A stretch of 5,068 nt of DNA from Bacteriovoracaceae bacterium (GCA_023250755.1 JAHFAC010000171.1:1-5068); one strand, 5' to 3'. Shown: positions 1 through 5,068, counted from the first letter of the stretch. The notes: generated by a model not told the origin, from the sequence alone. Numbers and translations are program-made.

Positions 1-119
1 GCATGAGCAAAATTTAAGGAAAAGCTTAGGGTTGAACTCAATAAAATGACCCGTCTGAACTTTCCCCATTTTCTTGTGGATCTTGTGATCGATCTGACGA
101 TAGGGTTGATCTGTGTCAT
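1..119 (-). CDS. N-terminal fragment of an exported protein, cut by the left window edge
   Basis: Reading the minus strand from the ATG at 119-117 gives 39 complete codons plus the first two bases of an Ala codon, with no stop before the edge. Residues 1-23 are strongly basic (R9, R13, R16, K17, K20, R22, R23). Residues 24-37 are hydrophobic (VILLSSTLSFSLNF), and FAHA at 37-40 is a good signal peptidase I site. An in-frame TAG lies two codons upstream (123-125), so this is the first possible start, and a GGGGGGAG box sits 6 bases before it. The long N-region with RRVIL at 22-26 is reminiscent of a Tat signal (RR-x-hydrophobic-hydrophobic), but the residue before the RR pair is Phe, so Sec export is equally possible. 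The mature protein is outside the window, so its function cannot be stated. The gene is divergent from the Cys-rich protein gene. Confidence 0.72.
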   Translation of the reverse strand, partial: MTQINPIVRSITRSTRKWGKFRRVILLSSTLSFSLNFAH

Positions 120-125
120 TTTCTA

Positions 126-133
126 CTCCCCCC
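126..133 (-). promoter_or_regulatory. Ribosome binding site of the left-edge gene
   Basis: The minus strand reads GGGGGGAG, then six bases (TAGAAA), then the ATG at 119. Spacing and sequence match a strong Shine-Dalgarno site. It is the main support for treating this short edge fragment as a real gene. Confidence 0.7.
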
Positions 134-210
134 GAAACTTTATCGTTCTGCCCAGAAAAAGAAGCATTTAACGCGTAGCGATATTAACATTGTCAACTGA
201 TTAAAGTTTC
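134..210. repeat. 9-bp perfect inverted repeat in the divergent control region
   Basis: GAAACTTTA at 134-142 and TAAAGTTTC at 202-210 are exact reverse complements, with centres 68 bases apart. One arm lies in the spacer of the plus-strand promoter. The other lies in the leader of the minus-strand gene, just upstream of its ribosome binding site. The core AAAGTTT occurs again at 286-292, next to a 10-bp palindrome AGTTTAAACT (288-297) inside the first codons of the Cys-rich protein gene. The arms could be operator half-sites or could be chance in AT-rich DNA. No regulator gene is visible here. Confidence 0.35.
166..196 (-). promoter_or_regulatory. Candidate sigma-70 promoter for the left-edge gene
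   Basis: On the minus strand a perfect TTGACA (191-196) is followed after 19 bases by TTAAAT (166-171), which matches TATAAT at four of six positions. The spacer is longer than the ideal 17, so the -10 assignment is uncertain. Transcription would start near 159 and leave a leader of about 40 bases. The -35 box overlaps the -35 box of the oppositely directed promoter by five bases. Confidence 0.4.
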
Positions 211-218
211 CTTACACT
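190..218 (+). promoter_or_regulatory. Candidate sigma-70 promoter for the Cys-rich protein and lipoprotein genes
   Basis: TTGTCA (190-195, five of six matches to TTGACA) and TACACT (213-218, four of six to TATAAT) are separated by exactly 17 bases. The predicted start is near 225, giving a leader of about 55 bases before the ATG at 281. An alternative -10, TATCAT at 224-229, lacks a good -35. This is the best-looking plus-strand promoter in the intergenic region. Confidence 0.5.
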
Positions 219-260
219 AATCTTATCATCAAGAGTGTCTGACTTGGAATAGGGGTAATC

Positions 261-272
261 GAGGTAGGGGGA
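261..272 (+). promoter_or_regulatory. Ribosome binding site deciding the start of the Cys-rich protein gene
   Basis: The purine-rich GAGGTAGGGGGA ends 8 bases before the ATG at 281. It nearly abuts the in-frame TTG at 275, which favours ATG 281 over the TTG. Confidence 0.6.
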
Positions 273-280
273 TATTGATC

Positions 281-1456
281 ATGAGAAAGTTTAAACTCAC
301 GGGGGTGAGGATTTTTGTCTTCTGCGTGGGGATTTTTACAGTAGCTGGAGAGAATCTCGGACAAGCGGATACGACCCCTCAATCTACACCTGCATGCGGG
401 GCGCTGACGGCTGTTCCGGTGCCCTGCATGGCTTTAAGTAAAAATGGAGCAACGAAAACGGTTCTCAGTGCTTGCCGGGACGTTATTTATCAGATGACTC
501 ACGATGATACAAAAGCTCCTGAAGCAGGTAAAAAGGGGGACGGAGCGGGGGGACGTTCTTTTTTGGTTCGAAATGCAAAATTTCTCTATAACTACGGAGA
601 AGATACGAACGGAAATTCAAAAATTTTTCCGGCCGGAAGTGCTGATGACGAAGGCTTTGCTGTCGACCTTTCACAGGGTGAGGGGCAGAAACCACAGCCC
701 TTTGGGAAACCCTGCAGTCGATGTGTGACCGATTTTAATCAGCAAACCAGAGAAATTGCGCAGGACTATAAAGGCCGTAGTTGCGGTAGCGAAACAACCG
801 TTCGGGTGACGTTGGGCGGATCCTATGTGAATTTCGGAAGCAACGCTTTTGCTTGGTACCGTGGTTTATTTACGCTCGTTTTGAGCCAAACCATGAATAA
901 CGTCTACAATGGAATTCAATCCTCCAGCCCTCCCCTGATCCCGGTTTCTCCTGGATGTCAGGCTTTGGCTTGTACACTAAAAAATCTAGAATTTCAGATC
1001 AGTGAAATTGAAAAAGGACTTGAAAAAAGTGTAGGTAAGAATGTCGCATTGGAAGTGATGAAAGATTTCAAAGATTGGGATAAGACGATTAGCACTCATC
1101 CAGACCGGGGAAAGCTCAGGCAATTAGCTCAAAATTTAAGAACATTAGTCGATTCGACCGAAGTTACTGCAAGTTATTTGACCGCCTGTACCATCTCGGA
1201 TCAGTCAGGGAAGCTCTTTCGCGAAAAAGTCGGCAACTGGGAAGAATTCATGAACCCAACAGTTGTGGCTCAGCTCAATGCCCGCGTTCGCGCTAAAACT
1301 CGGGCAGCCTGTCGCTCAGTTTGTGAGACTAAGCACGTTTGGAAGCACATTGGTCGCTGCATTAGCTGTTTAAATAGCGCGGCTAATGCTTACACGCCTC
1401 CCGAAGTTGCGCAGCTTTTTCAAAACAAGTGTGAAGAATTGGAGCAAACTTTATGA
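281..1456 (+). CDS. Exported cysteine-rich protein of unknown function
   Basis: I do not recognise the family. The 391-residue product begins with a signal peptide: basic MRKFKLTGVR, hydrophobic IFVFCVGIFTVAG at 11-23, and a likely cut after VAG (23) or GQA (29). The mature part has 14 cysteines at 39, 49, 65, 145, 148, 168, 226, 231, 303, 344, 348, 360, 363 and 384, an even number that suits disulfides in the periplasm or outside the cell. Two are CxxC pairs (145/148 and 360/363), and the C-terminal cluster is C344-x3-C348-x11-C360-x2-C363. No CxxCH is present, so haem attachment is not indicated. Residues about 230-300 are charged and probably helical. The start is set by the strong ribosome binding site; an in-frame TTG six bases upstream is less well placed. 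The stop overlaps the ATG of the lipoprotein gene (ATGA), implying coupled translation and a shared role. Confidence 0.85.
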   Translation: MRKFKLTGVRIFVFCVGIFTVAGENLGQADTTPQSTPACGALTAVPVPCMALSKNGATKTVLSACRDVIYQMTHDDTKAPEAGKKGDGAGGRSFLVRNAKFLYNYGEDTNGNSKIFPAGSADDEGFAVDLSQGEGQKPQPFGKPCSRCVTDFNQQTREIAQDYKGRSCGSETTVRVTLGGSYVNFGSNAFAWYRGLFTLVLSQTMNNVYNGIQSSSPPLIPVSPGCQALACTLKNLEFQISEIEKGLEKSVGKNVALEVMKDFKDWDKTISTHPDRGKLRQLAQNLRTLVDSTEVTASYLTACTISDQSGKLFREKVGNWEEFMNPTVVAQLNARVRAKTRAACRSVCETKHVWKHIGRCISCLNSAANAYTPPEVAQLFQNKCEELEQTL

Positions 1457-2268
1457 AATCCATGTGCCAAATCGGAGTGGGTTCAGTTTTATTTGTTTTG
1501 GTCGCCACCTTTGTAACGGGGTGCGGTGGCGGTGGGGGTAAGGATACAAGTACGAGTCCGCCCCCTCCTAATCTTGCCTCCGTCCCTGTTGCACAAGTGC
1601 CCTTGACCGGAGCTGCCTCAGGCAGTGCTGCCCATGCCGCAGAAACAGGTCTTGCTAAGGCGAGAGAAATTCAGGCGGGATTTGGAGATCCGGCAAGTCA
1701 TATTGCAGGGGCTAGTCTTGCTGCCACAGAGGGATCGAGTGGCAATGCGGGCGGATCGGATGGAAAAAATGGAAGTGTCCCTCCTCGTGTTTCTAACCCA
1801 GCCAAAGGTAAGTCGGCACCAGCAGACAATGCAGGTGGATCAGCAGGGAGCGGTGGGGGCGGGTTTGGTGCGGGAGGCTTGGGCAATTCAAAAGCCGATC
1901 TTGTGGCTGCGGTAACACCTCCCGTACCTGCTAATGCTGGATTGGGTGACACTACGGGTGCTGGGTATGGGGGCGGAGGGGGACATGGCGGTGGAGGAGG
2001 TTCTGATAATGGTGGCATTAATTTAGGCGCAGGCGGCGGTGGGCCGGGCGGAGGCTTAGAGGTTCAGAATTTCGAGGGCGGAGGCGCTCAAGGTCTTTCG
2101 GGATCTCATGGCCAGCCGGCGTTGGGAACTGAAGACCCTGCAGATTATTTCAACCGAATTGGACTGAATGAAAACCTTTTTAAACGGGTCGAGCGCCGTT
2201 ATGGGCAGAAAACGAGAGCCTGGGCCCTTCAGGATTCGCGTGAGATGCTTCCAAAGCGTGTTAGGTAA
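1453..2268 (+). CDS. Glycine-rich lipoprotein with short charged C-terminal tail
   Basis: The 271-residue product has a lipoprotein signal: MKSMCQIG, hydrophobic VGSVLFVLVATF (about 9-20), then the lipobox VTGC with acylated Cys at 24. Gly at +2 rather than Asp suggests outer-membrane sorting. A GGGGG run, a PPPP stretch (36-39) and a long Gly/Ala/Ser/Asn-rich region (about 50-225) follow. They look extended and low in complexity. The last 45 residues are different: DYFNRIGLNENLFKRVERRY at 231-250 is charged, probably helical, and likely the functional binding part. GGAG at 1441-1444 lies 8 bases before the ATG, inside the upstream gene, and the start overlaps that gene's stop by four bases. 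A second ATG at 1462 is possible. The stop (2266-2268) directly abuts the stop of the convergent protease gene. No named family is recognised; a surface or envelope partner of the Cys-rich protein is an inference. Confidence 0.85.
   Translation: MKSMCQIGVGSVLFVLVATFVTGCGGGGGKDTSTSPPPPNLASVPVAQVPLTGAASGSAAHAAETGLAKAREIQAGFGDPASHIAGASLAATEGSSGNAGGSDGKNGSVPPRVSNPAKGKSAPADNAGGSAGSGGGGFGAGGLGNSKADLVAAVTPPVPANAGLGDTTGAGYGGGGGHGGGGGSDNGGINLGAGGGGPGGGLEVQNFEGGGAQGLSGSHGQPALGTEDPADYFNRIGLNENLFKRVERRYGQKTRAWALQDSREMLPKRVR
1956..1982 (+). other. Potential G-quadruplex motif inside the lipoprotein gene
   Basis: Four G-tracts (1956-1958, 1963-1965, 1969-1973, 1978-1982) are separated by loops of 4, 3 and 4 bases (TGCT, TAT, CGGA). 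This fits the usual G3+N1-7 rule on the coding strand and so also in the mRNA. It sits in the Gly-rich coding region, where GGN codons make G-runs likely, so it may have no separate function. Confidence 0.35.
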
Positions 2269-4077
2269 TTAGGGGATAATCGTATTCAATTTAAAGAGCT
2301 TGGTCAGCTCTCCCTGCCAATAGGCGTTTTGTCCTGCTTGAGTCACCGCCAGGTAATCAGCCATTTTACTCTTATTGTTATTGAGGTAGATCGCAACTGA
2401 GGTGGCTTGATCCGTATAAAGTAGGGTGTCTGCGCTCGTTCCGCTTCCATCGTTCCAGTAATCATATAAATCCCAGAATGTTGCAGCCACGCGCATTTCA
2501 TTGGTTTGCCCGTTACATACATTGGAGGGAAGAGATTCGAGATTCATATTGAACGCTGTAATCGTGGGGGCACTGGTATTTCGGTCCAGCTGAACCCAGT
2601 AAGCAAGAAAGTCAGCGAATCCTTCAGTCAATGCTAGGCCATTGGTAAAGCAGCCTTTCAGAGTATGGGTTCCCCCTGCATCAGAGGGCATGTTTCCATT
2701 CCAATAGTAACTGTTAATGCTGTGCCCGATTTCATGTTGAACCACGCCTTCATTTGCATGGGCTGGGATGATGTAAATTTTTCCATCGGACCAGTAGCTG
2801 CAGGACCAGGCATAGGGATTTCCGTTGGAGTCTTTATAAACGCATTGACCTGTTGAAAGAGCGTTTGCAAAGGTGACCTGTATCGGCTCATCTCGAAGTG
2901 CGTTCATTCCGGTGTTATAAAATTTTACCCAGACGTGGGTAGCGCCGACGTAGAGCTGGTCTACCCCTGGGAGGTTTCCGTTGACAGTCAAGTCAGCGTA
3001 TCTTGAACCGATATCTGTATTTGTGCCGGTGAGAGTCCAATCATCACCCCAAGCGTAAGGATTGCCTGAGGGGTCTTGAAGAGAAATAAAGCGGTTTTTG
3101 GTTAAATACTCAACTCGTACGGGCACTCCGGGGAGTACGAGATTTGACGCAAATTGGATGGACCAGCTTCCATCTCCTCCCACATAAGTCCATCCGAGAA
3201 ATCTCCACATCGAAGTTTGCCATTGCCAAGTTTTAACAACCCATCCCCAAGCCGCTTTGTAAGTGCCCGGTGCGGTTTGTAAGGACATAGTCCCGTGAAG
3301 GGTCAGCGTGCTGTTGGTGTTTAAGTCAAATGGCAAAGCCGAAGGAGAGGTAGCCGAAGGAGAGGTAAAAGACGCATTTACTTCGGGGCTGGGTTCAGTG
3401 ATTTCAACTTCTTCGGGAGTAAAATTAGGAGGAGTGAGTCCGGGTGGCTTTCCATTTTGAGGTTCGCTCGGGCGAGGCAGCTGTCTGGGCTTGAGTCGTG
3501 CGTATTCCAAAGGAGATGCAAAGCGGAAAGGTTGAATCCGCATATTGGCTGGAATTGAGTTTGCCTTAAAGGTAAGTGCGCTGATGGGATGAGCATCGAT
3601 AAAGCCACCGAGATCGATTTTTGGGGCCTCTGATTTTTCGGCATTTTGGAGGCGCACTCGTTGTCGTAAAAAGCCTTCTTCAAAGCTGATCTTTTTAGGC
3701 ACGCCTCGAGATACCCAAAGCGTCTCATGAACAAAGGGCCCATTCTGACTGCCTCCTTGTTCACTACTCATGACTGAGGACTCCATGTGAAGGACTTGTC
3801 GACCCTCAGTAAATTCAACGTGTTGGAGCTTGAGTTGAGCTTTTTCACCGGGCGTTAGCACGAGACGGGCAGGCGCAAATTTTACGGTGGAGAGCGCTCC
3901 GGGATAAAATTCGATGGCCAGGGATTCTTTTTCAAAATTTTGGAGTGAAAGAATCACGCTGCCTTGAAGAACCTCAGTCTGAACTTGAACCTGAACTGGG
4001 ATAGGTTGGCTTGCTTGGACTGTATTGAGTTGAAAAAAAGAACTGATAATAAAAAATAAATTAAATAGTTTTTTCAT
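2269..4077 (-). CDS. Secreted gluzincin-type zinc metalloprotease, multidomain
   Basis: The 602-residue product starts with a Sec signal peptide (MKKLFNLFFIISSFFQL, likely cut after VQA at 22). Residues about 25-130 are beta-rich, with FAPARLVLTPGEKAQLKL at 67-84 resembling PapD/MSP-like Ig folds; this is tentative. A Pro/Ser-rich linker spans about 195-250. A Trp-rich beta region (about 255-345) follows. The catalytic part has HEIGH at 448-452 (zinc ligands H448 and H452, catalytic E449) and EGFADF at 485-490, where E485 is the probable third ligand. EMRVAATFWDLYD at 527-539 resembles a conserved helix of fungalysin-like peptidases. Cysteines 412, 426, 476 and 521 could form two disulfides. 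GNPYAW occurs twice (338-343, 419-424). The protein probably digests substrates outside the cell or in the periplasm; the substrate is unknown. The ATG is the first possible start, after an in-frame TAG at 4090-4092, but its ribosome binding site is poor. The exact peptidase family is unsettled. Confidence 0.87.
   Translation of the reverse strand: MKKLFNLFFIISSFFQLNTVQASQPIPVQVQVQTEVLQGSVILSLQNFEKESLAIEFYPGALSTVKFAPARLVLTPGEKAQLKLQHVEFTEGRQVLHMESSVMSSEQGGSQNGPFVHETLWVSRGVPKKISFEEGFLRQRVRLQNAEKSEAPKIDLGGFIDAHPISALTFKANSIPANMRIQPFRFASPLEYARLKPRQLPRPSEPQNGKPPGLTPPNFTPEEVEITEPSPEVNASFTSPSATSPSALPFDLNTNSTLTLHGTMSLQTAPGTYKAAWGWVVKTWQWQTSMWRFLGWTYVGGDGSWSIQFASNLVLPGVPVRVEYLTKNRFISLQDPSGNPYAWGDDWTLTGTNTDIGSRYADLTVNGNLPGVDQLYVGATHVWVKFYNTGMNALRDEPIQVTFANALSTGQCVYKDSNGNPYAWSCSYWSDGKIYIIPAHANEGVVQHEIGHSINSYYWNGNMPSDAGGTHTLKGCFTNGLALTEGFADFLAYWVQLDRNTSAPTITAFNMNLESLPSNVCNGQTNEMRVAATFWDLYDYWNDGSGTSADTLLYTDQATSVAIYLNNNKSKMADYLAVTQAGQNAYWQGELTKLFKLNTIIP
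3338..3367 (-). repeat. Perfect 15-bp tandem duplication in the protease linker
   Basis: GCCGAAGGAGAGGTA (plus-strand reading) occurs twice without interruption, at 3338-3352 and 3353-3367. On the coding strand each unit encodes TSPSA, giving TSPSATSPSA at residues 238-247 of the protease linker. The unit length keeps the reading frame. Identical copies suggest a recent slippage duplication or a site of length variation. Confidence 0.85.
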
Positions 4078-4092
4078 GAGGGGAGAGACCTA
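4078..4092 (-). promoter_or_regulatory. Unusual leader of the protease gene with a poor ribosome binding site
   Basis: On the minus strand the bases just before the ATG are TCTCTCCCCTC, a pyrimidine tract, and the only SD-like piece is TAGG (4089-4092), 11 bases from the ATG. The other starts in the window have clear purine-rich sites. An in-frame TAG at 4090-4092 excludes an upstream start, and later Met codons would lose the signal peptide. The 82-base gap to the upstream DUF4360 gene shows neither a convincing promoter nor a terminator. Confidence 0.4.
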
Positions 4093-4159
4093 GCATCACC
4101 TAATTGGGATTACAAAGTATTTTCTTATGAGTTTTTTAATTTGCTTGAGAGTCTAGGTT

Positions 4160-4843
4160 CTAACAAGGATTTTTTCTGACTCGAAATGACACGCCCGCTT
4201 TGGAGGTCATGTCAAAACTGTCGAGGGTAAAAGAGGACTGTTCTCTTTTTTTATTGGTTACAACCGAGAGATCCACTCGTAAGGTGAGGGTCATTGAGCC
4301 TCCGCACGATGAAGTAAAAGTGGCTTCTGTGTCAGTTAACGTGAAGTCCTCATTTAAAGGGCCTGAGAAATTTTTTTGAATCGCCGGAGAGCTTTGGTTT
4401 CTTTGCCGATCCTGCAGACTGTGTGTCAGCGTGAGTTGACTTTTTCCCCCTGAGGGCAAAGCATTGAAGCCTCGAAAATCAGTTTTGTAAATTGTAATTT
4501 GGATTCCTTCCGGGACTTGAATGGGAATCTGAATGATGCAATTTTTTTGATCCGAGCGTCGCTGAGTGGATTGGCCTGCTTCAACTGAGAACTGGTCAAA
4601 GAGCACGCTGAGGAGTTTGCTGTCCGGACTGAGGGTGGATGAGGCGCTGCTTGCGCCACATCCTGTGCCGCTAAAAATAGCATCTCCAAAGATTACGTCC
4701 GTGCTGGTGATTTCAACGAATTCTTCAATAGGAGCTGGGACAGAAGGTCGTTTCTTATGTCTGCTGCGGCCAAATGCGTGGGCATTGAGGGGGAGCAGCG
4801 TGGATAGAACAAAAATCACGATCCATCTTTTTTTTGGGTTCAT
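4160..4843 (-). CDS. Exported DUF4360-like protein
   Basis: The 227-residue product has a signal peptide (MNPKKRWIVIFVLSTLLPLN) ending in AHA, with the cut after residue 23. A basic stretch RSRHKKR (26-32) and a short Pro-rich linker follow. From about residue 47 the pattern recalls DUF4360: FSGTGCG (57-63), LSPDSKLLSVLFDQFSVEAG (71-90), KNC (100-102), DFRGFNALPSG (122-132), FSGPLNEDF (159-167) and SSCGG (178-182). The four cysteines at 62, 102, 180 and 227 probably form disulfides; the last one is the C-terminal residue. DUF4360 proteins are small secreted beta-rich proteins of unknown function, and the length is normal for them. AAAAGG lies 8 bases before the ATG. The gene lies between the right-edge gene and the protease, all on the minus strand. 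The family call is from memory of the motif pattern and needs a profile search. Confidence 0.82.
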   Translation of the reverse strand: MNPKKRWIVIFVLSTLLPLNAHAFGRSRHKKRPSVPAPIEEFVEITSTDVIFGDAIFSGTGCGASSASSTLSPDSKLLSVLFDQFSVEAGQSTQRRSDQKNCIIQIPIQVPEGIQITIYKTDFRGFNALPSGGKSQLTLTHSLQDRQRNQSSPAIQKNFSGPLNEDFTLTDTEATFTSSCGGSMTLTLRVDLSVVTNKKREQSSFTLDSFDMTSKAGVSFRVRKNPC

Positions 4844-4872
4844 AAAAACAACCTTTTCTCATAAATGCGCAT
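4840..4872 (-). other. Possible 10-codon upstream ORF coupled to the DUF4360-like gene
   Basis: On the minus strand ATG (4872-4870) opens MRIYEKRLFL, and its TGA (4842-4840) overlaps the ATG of the DUF4360-like gene. GGGGA lies 7 bases before this ATG. The ribosome binding site of the main gene lies inside this short frame. It could be a leader peptide that couples translation. ORFs of ten codons arise often by chance, so support is thin. Confidence 0.2.
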
Positions 4873-4883
4873 AAATCAGTCCC

Positions 4884-5068
4884 CTACCGAGCGGCATTCT
4901 CGAGGCTGTAGGCATGCCCTGTGGAGTCCTCGATCTGAACATCGTTTTTGATAGGAATTTTGATCTCGTCTAAAATATGCCGCTGATAGCCGATTTCATC
5001 CGGAAAAACATAGATATCGTGTGTATTCGTTTTGTAATCATCGACTTCACTCAACGCTTGATCCGCCT
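4884..5068 (-). CDS. C-terminal fragment of an unknown protein, cut by the right window edge
   Basis: On the minus strand one frame stays open from the window edge to a TAG at 4886-4884, giving the last 60 residues. The other two frames on this strand have a stop within the first 21 bases from the edge. The fragment starts ADQALSEVDDYKTNTHDIYV and ends DSTGHAYSLENAAR. It is acidic and soluble-looking, with alternating hydrophobic residues (IKIPIKNDVQIED at 35-47) that suggest beta strands, and it has no Cys and no membrane segment. I do not recognise the family. The stop is 41 nt upstream of the ATG of the DUF4360-like gene, in the same direction and with no terminator between, so the two may be cotranscribed. 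The start and the rest of the protein lie outside the window. Confidence 0.7.
   Translation of the reverse strand, partial: ADQALSEVDDYKTNTHDIYVFPDEIGYQRHILDEIKIPIKNDVQIEDSTGHAYSLENAAR

Noticed and set aside
275..280. TTG start for the Cys-rich protein
   Set aside because: It almost touches the ribosome binding site, and ATG at 281 has the proper spacing and gives a clean basic start of the signal peptide.
314..325. Lipobox in the Cys-rich protein signal (FVFC at 12-15)
   Set aside because: Phe before the Cys does not fit a lipobox, and the Cys lies inside the hydrophobic core.
713..724. Haem-binding CxxC motif in the Cys-rich protein
   Set aside because: Neither CxxC (145-148 or 360-363) is followed by His, so c-type haem attachment is not supported.
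1698..2018. Minus-strand Pro-rich ORF of 106 codons
   Set aside because: It is the mirror image of the Gly-rich coding region (GGN read as CCN on the other strand). It has no independent support.
2295..2311. 6-bp hairpin (AGAGCT, TGGTC, AGCTCT) as a terminator
   Set aside because: On the minus strand it is followed by only a weak T-rich stretch and lies upstream of the protease stop codon. On the plus strand no T-run follows. The stem is short.
3378..3764. Minus-strand ORF of 128 codons inside the protease gene
   Set aside because: It lies in another frame of the same strand as a clearly real gene with a signal peptide and zinc motif. It shows no motif of its own.
4088..4158. ACCTAG/CTAGGT inverted repeat flanking the gap before the protease gene
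   Set aside because: Only six bases match, with 59 bases between the arms. This is easily chance.
4861..4876. ATGCGCAT palindrome within the ATAAAT direct repeat
   Set aside because: It is short, and no promoter can be placed around it. It is noted only as a possible protein site.

Overview
The window looks like a stretch of a Gram-negative bacterial chromosome of roughly balanced base composition, rich in genes for exported proteins. A lipobox lipoprotein, Sec-type signal peptides, a DUF4360-like protein and a Gly-rich lipoprotein with a short charged tail would fit a predatory or environmental bacterium of the Bdellovibrionota type. That placement is an impression, not a proof. No RNA gene, insertion sequence, phage gene or CRISPR array was seen.

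Left part (1-280). The start of a minus-strand gene (1-119) runs off the left edge. It encodes a long basic N-region, a hydrophobic stretch and an A-x-A site, behind a strong ribosome binding site. Between it and the plus-strand genes lies a compact divergent control region. Two candidate promoters face away from each other and share a TTGTCAA palindrome as overlapping -35 boxes. A perfect 9-bp inverted repeat (134-142 and 202-210) could be a pair of operator arms.

Middle left (281-2268, plus strand). Two genes overlap by the four bases ATGA: a Cys-rich exported protein of 391 residues and a Gly-rich lipoprotein of 271 residues. Neither belongs to a family I can name. Their coupling suggests a two-component envelope or surface structure.

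Middle right (2269-4843, minus strand). A 602-residue secreted gluzincin-type metalloprotease (HEIGH plus a downstream EGFADF) ends exactly where the lipoprotein gene ends, so the two stop codons touch. Upstream of it, in the same direction, is a 227-residue exported DUF4360-like protein. The two could be cotranscribed: the gap is 82 bases and shows no terminator.

Right edge (4884-5068, minus strand). The last 60 codons of another gene of unknown function lie 41 nt upstream of the DUF4360 gene. All four complete genes and the left-edge fragment carry export signals, so the window is essentially a secretome segment.
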